This document shows, piece after piece, positions 22,226-34,508 of a DNA stretch of 64,000 nt (position 1 is the first letter of the stretch; every line of letters starts with the position of its first letter). The notes under the pieces are model-generated. The model was not told the DNA's origin and did not search any database. It saw nothing but the letters and a program-made list of their open reading frames with translations. The position numbers were made by a program, and so were the translations under genes. This DNA is from Symbiodinium natans (Eukaryota > Sar > Dinophyceae > Suessiales > Symbiodiniaceae): contig CAJNDS010002622.1 of the NCBI GenBank assembly GCA_905221605.1, forward strand, positions 198,501-262,500, written 5' to 3'.

Positions 22226-22700
22226 GAACCCTAAGCCAGGGTTTTTCGGGCGGGAAGAGCCACCCAACAAAGCCCGGTAATTAGGTCGGAGAGCCCTCGA
22301 CGGGGGAAGCCCCCACCCGCCCCGCCGTGAGCAGACGCCTTGCTTGGGGGGCTTTTGGGGGTTTAGGGGGACAAAAAAGGGTTGAGGGGTTCTTGGGCCT
22401 GGATGCAAAAGAAGCGGCTTAGGGGCACGAAGGGCTTGCTTTTGAGATATCAGGTTGGGTCGACCCAGTAAGTTCATTCTTTTGCTGAGGGTTTCAGACA
22501 CTTCACCAACACCACACAGCCCTGCACGCGGGTTGGTCGGGAAGAGCAACGCTTAGCCATTATCGTGATACCGATACCCATTCCATCGAACACGACTAGA
22601 CCCTAGACCCAAACCTGCAAGGCGCTCCCGGTTGCGTCGCACATCCTCGAGTTCCTGGAAGTAGCCTGGGCGGCGCTTTCTGAAGGGCCCACCGGGTTAC
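22078..22700 (+). CDS. Unassigned gene, two exons
   Basis: The exon at 22078-22140 follows CTCAG, reads AITPDSWSSPAHDVLAAGLL then L, and ends at a GTAACC donor. The exon at 22622-22700 follows CAAG, reads ALPVASHILEFLEVAWAALS then EGPTGL, and ends at GTAAGG. Both are in phase 0 at their starts, so they may join directly. A further stretch after an AG at about 23066 (starting EASLASAARVAFRG) is open in the matching phase and reaches a TGA, but that link is speculative. No family recognised. Confidence 0.45.
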
Positions 22701-24981
22701 GTAAGGATACCGGGGTGGGCCAACATCCCAAGGTTTCACGAGAAGCACCCCCCAAAGAGCTAAACAAAAACCTTCAAGCCCTGAGCTGCTTGAGCTCGAG
22801 TTGAGGGGGCACCGCTGAACCCTGAACTCTGAAATCCGGGCCCCCGGCCAACCTCATCCCCGAAAGTCATCGGTCGATCTGCATTCTGGACCTTTATTCT
22901 GTTTGTTTCTGTGCTTTGGCACTCTCTCTCTCCCTCTCTGTGTCGCTCCTGCTCTGGCGCTCTGGCTCTCTCGCTCTCCATCTCTCTCTCTCTCTCTCTT
23001 CTCTCTTCTCTCTTGGTTGGGGTAGGTGGGCTTATATCCAGCGTGGCGCGCAAACCCTAGTTTGCGAGGTGAGGCGAGCCTTGCCTCAGCTGCGCGTGTT
23101 GCCTTCCGTGGTCATTCTGGGCTTTGCATGTGCGGCCTGATACTTTCGTGGGCGCACTGCTCGCGAGCGTGCGAACCTGATTGGTGACAGGAGAAGGTTG
23201 GATCGCATCGGATCGCGTCTCTTATAGAACTAGCGGGCTTGTGCTGTTCGGCCACCGCGTTATGTGGCATGGAAACTGCCTTGTGATCTTAAGAGACTCG
23301 GCGCCAATCCTGGCATGTCATGTGGATAGATGGTGCATGTCATTAGAAGGATAGGCATCTTGCAACCTTGCCCGGAGTTTGCCCGGTGGTAGGACCGACA
23401 TACTCTGGCAGCGTACTCCGCCAGATTGGTTCCGGCAAGTCGCCGCCATTTAGGGTGGTTCACTTGTGGAGCCAGGTGGTTCAAGGCCCTGGCTGAGCAT
23501 CTGCCAAGAAAACAAGAACACCCTAAACCCTTTGTGGTGCCAATGGCGCCTCGCCTAACTTTCCAAACCCCCTAAATTCTCTCACCCTAAGCCCTAAACT
23601 CACGAAGCCCGAAACCCTACTCCCTCAGCGCCAGCAAGCTCCAAAGCACAGCGCCCTCAAGGCACCAGTAGACATGGTCCGGACCTTTGTCCTGGGTTCG
23701 CAGTCCATTGCCGAGCACAGTTGGCAGCGCCCTGGGTTGGAACGGAAGACCCAGCACCAAACCCATGTCAGGTTTATAGGACTTAGGGCTGAGGCTTGAA
23801 AAGGTACCCAAAACCCTATAACGTCCCAAATCCTATGGGTCCAGGCCCCGAGGCCCGGAGGCTGCACCAGAGGTTTATGAAGTTTTGAAGCTGAAAGAAA
23901 ACCTTTAGGCTGTTCTTGAACAGGGTGTGAGGATGTGCACATGAGGCTCTGGAGGTTCTGAGGACATAAGTCTCTTAAGGTTCTGCGGGCGGTGGTTTGG
24001 GGCCGTTGCCAAGGCTGTAGCAGCCTTTCGGTGTGCTGTCTTGAGGGATCAGGTTTGGTGATGCCCCTGGCCCTAAACCCCACGTCTCCGCGAGGATCCG
24101 CTGCAGGAAGTGGGAAGCAATGTTTCGCGAGCGCTGGCCTGCCTTCTCTGAAAGCATGAGGCGCGCGGGCTGAGGGTTTTGGGCTTAGGGCTTTAGGGTT
24201 TAAGATAAGAGTATTTAAGAGGCTTAGGGTTTAGGGTTTAAGGGGCTTAGGGGTCAGGGAGCTTTAGGGTTTTTGTTTGGGGGGAGCCAGGGAGGGGGTG
24301 GGGTGTTGCGGTTTGGGTAGAGATGAGTACTACGAGGCTGTGTGAGCTGATTTGGCTTAGATAGAACTGCGTGGTACCTGAAATCTCATGTCCCGATTCC
24401 GCCAAGAACCCTAAACCCTAAACCCTAAACCTTAAACGCTTGCATGCACTGCGCCGGCTCAGGTACGAAGGGCGCGCTCAGGCTCTCATCGACTCTGGGC
24501 ATAACAACCCTTACGATTTAGGGCATGGGGTTTTGGGGATAGGCGTTTAGGGTTCAGTGTTTAGGATTTAGGGGTTTATAGGGTTTTTGGGATTGGGTTT
24601 TTGGGATTGGTAGTGTTTAGGTTTAGGGTTTAGTGTCTAGGGTGACCTAGTAGTAGAGTAGGTAACCTTGAACCTTTCTTGGGTAGTAGAATCCCCTTAC
24701 AATCCCAAAGGTTAACTTTGATTCCCCCAGGTTACTGGACAACTAGGGTGAAGGGTCGGGTGGAGAAGTGGGACCCGTTGCCCGTTTTCGATGGGAAAGG
24801 GCACTCGTCGGAGCTTCAGGGAGCCTTGCCAGGGTGCTTTGCACAACTTCCACGCATTGCTCTGAGCTTGTCTGCCCACCGGTAAGCTTTCTAGAAGACC
24901 CCTAAACCCCTAAACCCCTGAGCCCCTAATCCCTAACCCCTAAGCCCCGAAACCCTAAACCCCTAAACCCTAAATGTTCAG

Positions 24982-27900
24982 GACTGGGAGCTCACCTACC
25001 AGCAGATGGTCGAAGGTAAGAAGGAAGAGGTGTGGCTGCGCTTTTACTGCTTGTGTCAACACCCCTAAACCCCAAACCCTAAACCCTAAACCCTATAAAG
25101 TTCTTCTCGCATGGGACGTCCGATGACATCTTGCATGAACCCTGTAAACCCCCTATAAACCCTAAACACTAAACCCGAACAAACCCTAAAGGCCAAACCC
25201 CCGCAAGTCAGAACCCGAAGGTTCTGGAGGTCTTCGACCGTGAGAAGAAGATCGGCTTCTCCATGTCCTGCATGATTGCCAAGGCAGCCCTTCACGGTCT
25301 CACCTATTTTTGGGGTTTACGAAAGTAGGGGACCCCGATAAGGATAAGGTACCCCTAATTTCGGAAACCCCATTTTGGGGACTGCGATGAATTCTTCTGC
25401 AGCTTAGTTTGAAAGCCTTAGCCGCCCTAGCCAACGCTCCAATCCGGAAATTAAAAAATGGACCAGCGGCTTGCTTAGTTTATCAAGGTGGCGTTCTCGA
25501 AGCTGTGTTTTGAATGATTAGGTTGCAGCCAGACTTTAGGCAGTTTCAGAGACATACACCCCCCGGGCAATGATCTGCTGTTCAGGTCTCATGGGAGCAG
25601 AAGCCTCTCGGATCTTGGGGGGGGGGGGGGGGGTGATCCGCTTTAAGGCTAAGCCCTAAACCTAAGTCCTCAGTCCTCATTTCGAAGCATTCGGCTTCCC
25701 TTTCACGGGCTCTGAGAAAGGAACAGTGCAGAATGGTAAAGCACCCGCCTACGCCGGACCTTTGCCCCTGCCATGTTAGGGTTAGGGATAAGCGTCCATT
25801 TGAGTTGACCGAGCTGACTCTGAAATTCTGGGGCTTTCTTTTGGTGTCCTTGTGTGCAGTCCTTGTTAGCCGGGTTGCTGGAGGTTTCTCTGCTTTTGAG
25901 CTGACCTTGGAAAACCACTGCCACGGTCTGGTAGGGCTCGGGGCCGGCAAGCTGATATTCCACACCCTCTAAACCCGAAACCTTAGGCAGGTGGCAAAAA
26001 ACCCTAAACCTCAACCCTAAACCCTGGGTCTCAGTGTCCCGAAGCCCTGCTCCCCCAGTGCTGAGGACCCAATCCTATGTGGCCTGCTATGTCAGCGCAA
26101 GTCATGTGCTGCCTGAATCCAAGCTCGCACTGGGCAGCGGGCTGTGCGCCCTTGAAAACTGTTAACTCTTACCAGTGTTTGGGAGGTTCCTGGGCGTATT
26201 GCAGGGCTTTCACCCGCACGGAGGCTGCGCGATGTGATCGAGAAAAGGAGCACCCCGAAACCTTGAGCAGAAAACCCCTAAACCCTAAACCCAAAACTGA
26301 CCTAGGTCTTTCCAGAGAAGGTCACCACAGATCACCCAAAGGAATGCAACCTTGACACCTTCATTGTACATCATCCTCTCCTGGTACGGAGCAGAAGCCC
26401 AGGTTCCCCAAACCTGAGGCATGTGAGGGTTTGGGGTTTAGGGTTTCTGGGCAAGACAGGGTTTAGGGCTTAGGGTTTTTGGGGCAAGAAAGGTTCAGGG
26501 TTTAGGTTTAGGGTTCATTAGGGTTTAGGGTTTAGGAAGCACTAGATCCTTATCAAAGAGCGGAGGCCTGGGAGCCTGGAAGTCCTAAGGAGCGCATTCC
26601 CTATGCCGAGTCGAACCGCTTCCGCTTCTGCCTCTCGGAGCCACCACCCCATGAACCCTGCAATGGGTAGTTAGGGTTTAGGGTGTAGGGTTTAGGGTTT
26701 AGGGTTTAATTAGGGTGTAGTATTTTTCGGGTTGTCTTGGAGACGACTTCTGCGGGTGCTGTCCGACCCAGGTGAAGGCGAAGCCTGTTGCAAAAGGGTT
26801 GAGGGTTTGGGGGGGGGGGCTTCGGGTTTAGAAACTTTAGGTAACCCTAAACCCTAAACCCTAAACCCTAAACCCTAAACCCTAAACCCTAAACCCTAAA
26901 CCCTAAACCCTAAACCCTAAGACAGAACCCTCCCCTGAATCCCTTATACTCAACAGCCCCATGCCCAAGGCGCCTGGTTCGGCCCTTAACAAACAAAACC
27001 CCTCACGGGCCCTTAACAGGCCACAATTCCGGCGCCCTACAAACTGTCCCCTTAACACCCTCAAGACCCCCCAAGCCCGAAACCCTAAATATTAAAAAGT
27101 CCCCCTTAAACCCTTCACACCCCCAAACCCTAAAAAAAATGTCCCCTTAAACCCTATCCCCTGACCCCTAAACCCTAACCCCTAAACCCTAAACCCTAAA
27201 ACCCTAAAACCCTAAACCCTAAAACCCGAAAACCCTAAACCCTAAACCCTGAACCCTGAACCCTGGACGCTGAACCCTGAACCCGAAACCCTACACCTCC
27301 CAGGCCCGATGTCTGCCGCTGTGCAGCTCCAGCCGGAGTTGGCTCCCCCGACCAGCGCGGAGACTTGCTTCCCTCATCATCGTTGGGGGTTCAGGGTTTA
27401 GGGTTTAGGGCTCAGGGTTTAGGGTATCCGAAAGTCGGGGTACCTTACTTGGAGGTTTCTTCCCTATGGAATTATGTAGGGTTCAGGGTGTAGGGTTTAG
27501 GTTTCAGGGTTTCGGAGTTTAGGGTTTTGGGTTTCTGAAAGTAGGGGTACCTTATTTGGGGTGCTTACTATAAGGGAATCCTACTATTTGGGGGGTGTAT
27601 ATTAGGGGTCCCGTATTTTCGTAAACCTCATTTCGGGGGGGGTTCGGGATGTGGGAGTGTGTGGGGGGGGGGGGGGGGGGGGGGGGGGTGCAGTTAGGGG
27701 CGGGGCTACAGACCGATTGATGGCGTTGCCAGTTCCACCTGCTTGTTCCAGCAACACTTTTCGAACACACCAAGGTTTGCAAGGCTCTCTAGACTCTATA
27801 GGGTCGTAGGGTATGGCAGCAAGAAAAGAAGTGCGCAAGGGACTCCGAGCCTGGCAAAGCTTATGTACCATGGGTCTGGCCCTCCCAAAATGCTCTGCCG

Positions 27901-30900
27901 GAAGTCGCTCTCAAGGGACCACGGTTTTGACCATGAAAGCCAGAACAGCATGGCAGGGTGCAGGGGGCATAAAGCGTGCAATCAGAGAAAGGGCTTCGGC
28001 TACGGGCTGGCAATTTCATTGATCATCTGTGGAAATATTCTGAACACTGCTCCATGTGTACACCTTGTCGGATTTGGGTTCAGGGTTAAAACCACAGGAT
28101 GTTCTCGGGAGCACCTTCCACAACAAAAGCCCAGATTTACAACGCTATACTAGACTAGTGTTTGTGGCCGGCGTTGGTGAAAGCTTGGGATGTCCCCCCT
28201 GTTACTAACAGTCCTCAATCGGAATTATAGTACCTCCTCTGAAGGACTGTTAGCAGAGGGGGGGAACATCCCAAGTAAAAGCCCTAAGCGCCCTAACCCC
28301 TAGACTGCAGCTCCTCCCAGGAGATTTATCCGTTCCGGGTCCTCAAGGGCTTGGAGGGCATTCGCCCGGGTGTGGCGGTGGAGCTGCAGTGGAAGATGCA
28401 CCCTGGAATGTGTGGTACTTGGAGGTTCATGGTACTTATTAACCAGTTATAACTGTACTTATAAATGTACTTACAACCATACCAGGGCACTTAAGGGGCT
28501 TATAAGTGGGTTATAAGTGCAGTTATAATTGGTTAATAAGTACCCTGAACCTCCAAGTAGGGTTCTTGGTCTTTGGGTTCATGTCAAGTTTTGGTGGGCG
28601 TATCAAGGGCTCCTTTGTGTGTTTTTTTCGGGATACTTCATCCGAGGTTTGGGGCTTTGCTTGTGTGGGTTCAGGATGACGGGGTTTCGGGTGTGGGTGG
28701 TGTCGAAGCCTAAGCATGAAGGCGATGAGAGTCTACGATGCCGCTGCGGCTTTCGAGTCCGACCAACGCTCAGGTAAATAGCCACGGGAATTTCCATTGG
28801 GACTTCCCATTCGTTCCATTGTCTTTCGCTTCTTCATCTTGAGGACGCTCTGTCTTTTCTAAGGGGCCTTTTTTGTGTGGTGGTTCTCCTAAGGAGTTTT
28901 CGAAGTTGGCGCTGCCCTGTGCGCACTGATCCACCACCCCCCTCCCAACCTCCGTGCCTCGTCACCCAGAGGTGCTTGCCTCACAGATTTGCTTCTGGAC
29001 GGGGAGGGGGCACCCCACCCCCCCTTTTTTTGGGGGGGGAATATATTTCAACTCCTTCAACTCCGAACGCTGCCAAAGAGTACTGCGCTGACTTTGAGAG
29101 CATTCCTGTGTGAGTCTTTGCTCAACAAATAGCGTTAACGCCCTCCGGGGTCTGTGTGTGTGTGTGTGTGACCAGATATTCGTGTTTGCTTTTGCTTACT
29201 TCCTTGATTCCCTTATACGTATTTCTAGGGAAAAGCCCTCAAAAACCCTCAAAACCCTAAAAAACCCTAAGCCCGAAAACCCAGGAGGGAAAAGATAAAG
29301 CCTGCACCTAAAAAGGGTGGCGTTTAAACGGACTGGCGAGCTCTCCTACCCTAAACCCTGAACCCTAAACCCTAAACCCTAAACCCTCCTGGGCTTTGAA
29401 GGCAGATGGGAAGTCCTTTCGGCTGGTGGTATGGCGCCCATGGGCTGCACCGGTTTTAGTGTCCACGGGTACCGAGTCCTAACCCAGAGATCCATTTAGG
29501 GTTTAGGGTTTAGGGTTTAGGGTTTGCAGCAAGACTTTTGGAATTCGGTACCCAAGAGAAGCTATATTAAGTAGGCTGTTTGTGTACCTAATTTCCATAA
29601 TGGAATGGAACGTCTGGGTAGAAGGTATAAGGTTGAGGTAAGAGGTTCAGACAGAATCCCAAGGTTACGCGATGGTCACCTTCCACGTGAGAAAATGAAG
29701 TCCCTAACCCCTATAAGCTCCCCCCCCCCCCCCCCTTCAAGCACGGGCTGCTGTACGAGCACAGCCCTCGACCCATTGCATTCCTATGTATGCAAGCATG
29801 CTTTGAAAATCCTAAACCCCTAAACCCCTAAACCCCTAAACCCCTAAACCCTCCCCAAGCCCCTAGCTTCTACATCCCCTTTCCTAAAAACCCCAAGCAA
29901 GTTCAACTGCAACTGCAACTCGCCAGCCAAGGTGGTCGAGCAGTTGGAGCGCAACTATGGGGAGGAGGACGCTGCAGCTGTGACTATCACCTTCCGCCAC
30001 TTCCCGGCGAACTCGCGCTGGTACAGGTGCTTGGGCTCAGGGAGAGGGGGGTTTAGGGTTTAGGGTTTAGGGTTTCGGGTTTCGGGTTTAGGGCTTAGGG
30101 TTTAGGGTTTCGGGTTTCGGGTTTCGGGTTTCGGGTTTCGGGTTTAGGGGGGAGTTTGGGAAGTTCAAGGTGCCATGGCCTGAGAATGGCCAGCGCTTAT
30201 GGAGTTTAAGGCTTTAGGGCTTTCGGCTTTTAATTCGGACTGGCTGAAACCCCAGGCCTGCATCCTAAGCCAAGACCCCAAGTACGTTTGAGAACTGACG
30301 TCTATGTACACAAACCTTAATTCCCCGGACCTCAGACTTTCAAGATCGCATGTGAAGCGTGGCGGATGCTGAACAACAGAAGCCGGAGATTCAAGCTTCC
30401 GGAAACCCTAAACCCTAAACCCCAATCTAGGCTGCGGGTCGTCGTGGGCGACGGCGTCGTTCGAAGATGCGCAATTGGCGGATACCACGGAGGTGGCGGG
30501 TTCAATGAGGTTTTTTTTCGGACCTGAAATGTGCTGATTCTTTTGAGAATGGGCCCGTGTCCTTGCAAGAGTCTCTTCAAATGTGCTGGCACCGCCCTCA
30601 GTGCATGCTTCAGAAAAGAACCCCCAGGGCTCAATGTGTGCCCTACTTCTACTTGGCTCGCAGGATTGACAGTGTGTCAGAGAGTGTGTGAGAGTGAGTG
30701 TGTGTGTGTGTGTGTCTGTTTGTCTGTGCGTCCGTTCGTATGTGCGTCGGTGCGTCCGTGCGTCCTTGTCTGCAAGGAGCTTGGCACTTGCCACACCCAA
30801 ACGGAACACTGAAGACCCTGGCATCCGAAGCATCCTTAATCGTACAAGAATATAAGAACAGATTCATCGAATAGTTGAATAGCACAATAGCACAAGAGGG

Positions 30901-31030
30901 TACTAACCAATATAGCGCTGCTAAGCTGAGCTCCACTACTTGCACTGCCTGTTCAGGCATCCGCGCTGTGACCCCAGAGGAAGACAAGCAATGGAAGCTC
31001 TTCTTCCCCAGCGAGACGATCATGTTTTGA
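24982..31030 (+). CDS. Unassigned multi-exon coding region(s)
   Basis: A run of + strand exons, each bounded by AG and a GT/GC/GA donor. 24982-25015 reads DWELTYQQMVE and ends at GTAAGA. 25221-25283 reads VLEVFDREKKIGFSMSCMIA. 26566-26670 starts AWEPGSPKERIPYAESNRFR and contains a TAG. 28321-28411 starts EIYPFRVLKGLEGIRPGVAV. 28722-28773 reads AMRVYDAAAAFESDQRS and ends at GTAAAT. 29402-29452 reads ADGKSFRLVVWRPWAAP. 29902-30026 starts FNCNCNSPAKVVEQLERNYG and ends at GTGCTT. 30957-31030 reads IRAVTPEEDKQWKLFFPSET then IMF and TGA, probably a last exon. Phases do not all match, so exons are missing or more than one gene is present. No family recognised. Confidence 0.45.
25313..25371. mobile_element. 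MITE-like foldback, family 3, short copy
   Basis: Left end GGGTTTACGAAAGTAGGGGA pairs with the right end TACCCCTAATTTCGGAAACC; only about 59 bp in all, so the centre is deleted. It starts about 30 bases after the exon that ends at 25283. Confidence 0.6.
26843..26920 (-). repeat. Telomere-like (CCCTAAA)n array
   Basis: About eleven perfect CCCTAAA units, following a TTTAG-type stretch and a G-run just upstream. Confidence 0.95.
27125..27300 (-). repeat. Degenerate CCCTAAA array
   Basis: Mixed CCCTAAA, CCCTAAAA, CCCTGAA and CCCCTAA units. A possible first exon (after an AG, with ATG near 27312 reading MSAAVQLQPELAPPTSAETC) follows directly. Confidence 0.85.
27529..27629. mobile_element. MITE-like foldback, family 3, best copy
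   Basis: Left terminal repeat GGGTTTCTGAAAGTAGGGGT pairs with the right end CCCGTATTTTCGTAAACCTC. The centre holds TAAGGGAATCCTACTATTTG, shared with copies at 5.2 and 37.0 kb. A partial left-end copy lies just upstream at about 27420-27480. Confidence 0.65.
28184..28275. mobile_element. MITE-like foldback, family 2, copy 3
   Basis: CTTGGGATGTCCCCCCTGTT at the left and GGGGAACATCCCAAG at the right form terminal inverted repeats. The inner arms CTAACAGTCCT and AGGACTGTTAG also pair. It ends 45 bases before the exon that starts at 28321. Confidence 0.75.
28416..28559. mobile_element. MITE-like foldback, family 1, copy 1
   Basis: The 144-bp element begins TACTTGGAGGTTCATGGTAC and ends with the complementary GTACCCTGAACCTCCAAGTA. 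Inner arms (TTATTAACCAGTTATAACTG and CAGTTATAATTGGTTAATAA) extend the pairing to about 40 bp. It starts four bases after the donor of the exon that ends at 28411. A diverged second copy is at 43865-43993. Confidence 0.8.
30054..30148 (+). repeat. Telomere-like array with TTTCGGG variant run
   Basis: TTTAGGG units grade into at least six TTTCGGG units and back, directly downstream of the exon ending at 30026. Confidence 0.9.
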
Positions 31031-34000
31031 GCATCGCTTGCACACTCCACTACCAAGACTTCACTCGAGTAGCCCAAAGCCCCACCCTGAATTTGGCTGC
31101 TTCCTTGTGTGGAAGGAGCAGAGAACTATAGAGACATGATGACCATGACTGCCACACCCCCCCTCCGCCCCCCCCCCCCCCCGTTTTAGGGGGTTTTGCC
31201 TCGGTAGTGGGGAGTGTCGGGTGATCTCCATCCATAGCCGACCCTTTGCGCCTCCTCGTGAGCCTTGGAGCAAAGCTCCTGGGCAACACTCTGCTCATCC
31301 GCGGCCCCTTCTCCAGGATGATGTTTGCTGGAGCTGCAACTTGAAATTCGAAGGTATAAGACTTCAAGAACATAAAGGGTTTTTTGTTAAAGCAATAAGA
31401 ACCCAAACGGTTGTTAAGCTCTCAGCCCGAAAGGTGGTTTGGTGGAGGACTCCCCAGGTAGAAAGGCATATCGGGGGTCACTAACTCTGACAGGTCTTAG
31501 GGTATTTAGGGTTGTTTAGGGTTCACAGCCGCCCCCCTCAGTCCACGCTTCAAACAGGGCTTAGGATTGACGTGGGGCAGGCCTAGACCCTATAACCCTA
31601 AACCCTCAACATTTGACCTTCCAGGAGCTTTTGGACTAGGTTCCGACCTCCCTGACTCCTCAACAGCCTGTGCAGCAGTGGAGGGATCTGAGGGATGTTT
31701 TAGGGTGCTTCTGAAGCCCTTAGTTACCCCTGACTCAAAGAAGCTCCTACTTCAAAAGACCCTTTACGGCCTAGAAGCCATCCGATGCTTCGAAGCAAAC
31801 AAAAGCAGCAAAATCTCGGGGGGGTGGCGGTGGGGGCAGCCGGAGGGGAGCTTTGCACGGGCTGGGATCTGCTTCTCCCGCCGCATTGTCGCATTCTCCC
31901 ACAAATGCAGGCCAGGTCGCTCTGGGACTCCCTGCAACTGGAGTGTAACTGGAGGTTCTAGGGGGTTTTTCTGGCTGTTTTGTGGCCATATAGGGCTATT
32001 AGTAATGGAGGCGCCAAGACGCGGTGAGAGACAGACGGAGAGAAGTACAGGAAAACGAGGGACCTAGTGACCTAGGCCAGGCGATCTCTTCTTAGCCCAT
32101 CCCTGACCCTTTGAGTCAGGATCCAGGTGTTTTTGGGCACTTGGACCGGGGTGTTTCGTAGATCTCAAGATTGGGAGCCTCGAGGCACCAACTGTTGAGA
32201 AACTGCGAAACACGCCGCCTTTGTTCCTGGGAGACGCCGAGAAGCTCATCTGCTTTGCTGAAGCTGTCCCTGCATGTTGTGCACGGATCGGCACCACTTT
32301 GGATATTTACGTTGCAGACTTGGGTGCGGCATCCGTCTCAAGACTTGCCGGTCACTCACCGTCTACGCGCCATGAATGGCCCGGCTGTACATATTGAAGG
32401 GACTTGTATGATGACTTGTCTGACAGATGTACCTTTAAATTTGCGAGTTGTAAGCAGCATCTGTGCATTGGGCCTTACAGGTCTTATTTTCCCACGCGCA
32501 GGTGATTCCATCAGTGCCAACGTGTGCTGATCTGCCCACTGGGGGCGCGATGTGCGGCAAGTGCCTGAAGTCACAGCGATGCCGTCATCCCCAAGGTTTT
32601 CCTCTGGTTGACGAGCGCGCGTCACCACCACCGGGATGTTAAGAGGAGCGCGGGCGGAATGCCATACCACGCAAGCCTGCGATGGAGATGGTTGATTTTT
32701 CACAAAAGGGTCGGTTTCAGCGGAAGAGAAGCCCATCCTACTAGTATATCCTTATAAATTTGCTTATCGCCCACACGCTTGCCGACTGGCATTCGAGCCC
32801 GCAGCCCCCCCCCCTCTCACGCTGTGAAGAAGCGGGCGGGCACGAACAAACAGTGCCACGTGAGGCCCATCTGGGCTTTGGGTGTTAAAGAGTCCCCTTT
32901 AGGGAATAGGGTTTAGGGTTTAGGGTTTTAGGGTTTTAGGGTTAGGGTTTAAGGCCACAGTAGGTGTACACTCTGCGAAACCCTCAAAGCAGCCGCCTTG
33001 CTCGACGCCGGGGAAGGTGTTCAGTGGCTATCGTATCGTAGTTCAATTCAGTGTCTTTTGTCTTTTTTTTGTTGAGATCTCAGAAGCAAGAAGCAGTGGT
33101 GAAAACTTGGCCGTAATCGCAAAACAAGCAGCAACAAGAGTCCAAATCCAGCAACCAACATCGCATCGCCACCTGGTTGTCGTTTGAGCCAAAAAAACTT
33201 GAGCCAAAGTAAGTATTAGGTGTTAGGGTCGAGGGTTTAGAGTTTACGGTTTGAGTTGTACTGGTAGGGTTTAGTATTCTCGTAATTCCCCCCCCCACAC
33301 ACGAGCCAGGAACTGCCAAAAACAATGCCGCGCACAAACAGCAAACCCTGTAAAAACCGATGTCTTCAAAGCCTTCGCGACACGGCAGCCGCACAGAACA
33401 CCGTAAACAAAAACGTGTTCGAGCAACCTCTGCCAAGCGTGTAGACACATGACAGTGTCGAAAGCATCGTCACGAGCGTCGGCTTTCAGAGTGGACACGC
33501 ATGAAACACTGTACAACGATGCGTTCGAACACACACGCGAAACCTCGGAAAAGCACGATGTCTCAGTTAAGACACAATGAAAACACTGTAAGTACCGATG
33601 AATCATCAGACAGTGGATATCGAGTCGCTAGTCGACAACCCTTCCACGGCGACGAGCAAGGTGCCTGGCAAGAACAAGAAACCCCAGACCAAGCAATTCA
33701 CAACAGCTTCGTGGACCGTGAAAGCTGCCCTTGAGCCTCAGTTCCTCAGTATTTCGGGTTTTGGGGTTTACATGGACACTTTCTCGTTTCCCAGCCTGAA
33801 GACCTCGCGCTCAGCTTCACAGCGCAATTTCGCGCAAGCCCATCTGGGATCGCAAGCAAACGCACCTCACGGCCACAGCCCTTGCGTGCACAGGACTCTT
33901 CGCAGTGCAAATACACGTCCCCAGTCCCTTAAGACCTAAACCCCTAAAGCCCCTAAAGCCCTAAAAACCCCGAAAGCCCTGACAACCCCCCCCCAACCCG

Positions 34001-34136
34001 AAACCCCTAGGGTCTTGGGGCTTCAAGGGCTACTTAGGGAACCTGAAGCCCTGCTGCAACCACCCTAGCAAGCTCTCTTAAACCTGCACAAGTCTTGCCA
34101 GATTCCAGTGGTAGCCCTGAGAAGGCCAAGGCCTTA

Positions 34137-34215
34137 AACCCTTAAACCCTTAAACCCTTAAACCCTTAAACCCTTAAACCCTTAAACCCTTAAACCCTTA
34201 AACCCTTAAACCCCA
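34137..34215 (-). repeat. Period-8 telomere variant array (AAACCCTT)n
   Basis: About ten tandem copies of the octamer AAACCCTT rather than the heptamer CCCTAAA, very regular. Confidence 0.95.
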
Positions 34216-34339
34216 AACCCAAGAATAGAGCCAGAGGCATGCTGTTTAAAAAAAAGTGGCCCTCTGCAACATTCGAGGTAGCAGCAAGAGTTGCAGGTAC
34301 CATGCCCCTTCGGCCTATAGAAGACTCGGCTTCTTTAGT

Positions 34340-34475
34340 ACAGGGTTCAGGGTTTCGGGTTTAGAGGGTTCCTGGGTTTAGGGTTTAGAGGGTTCAGGGT
34401 TTAGTGTTTAGAGGGTTTCTGGGTTTAGGGTTTAGAGGGTTCAGGGTTTAGGGTTTAGAGGGTTTCTGGGTTTAG
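34340..34475 (+). repeat. Higher-order repeat built from TTTAGGG variants
   Basis: Blocks such as GGGTTTAGAGGGTT, CAGGGTTTAG and CTGGGTTTAGGG recur in the same order about three times with a period of roughly 45-50 bases. Confidence 0.8.
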
Positions 34476-34508
34476 GGCTCTTGACTGTCAAGCGCAAGTG
34501 AGGCTGTC

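Larger units (their letters stand above)
31031..34508. other. Mostly unassigned; one long candidate exon
   Basis: The best candidate is 32162-32397 on the + strand: after an AG it is open for about 77 codons (starting LKIGSLEAPTVEKLRNTPPL and including FLGDAEKLICFAEAVPACCA) to a TGA. A segment near 31257-31340 (GAKLLGNTLLIRGPFSRMMF) is also exon-like. On the minus strand a 126-codon frame covers 32356-32736 without a recognisable motif. At 33301-33600 there are loosely repeated motifs of the type CACTGTA...CGATG. Nothing can be named. Confidence 0.35.
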
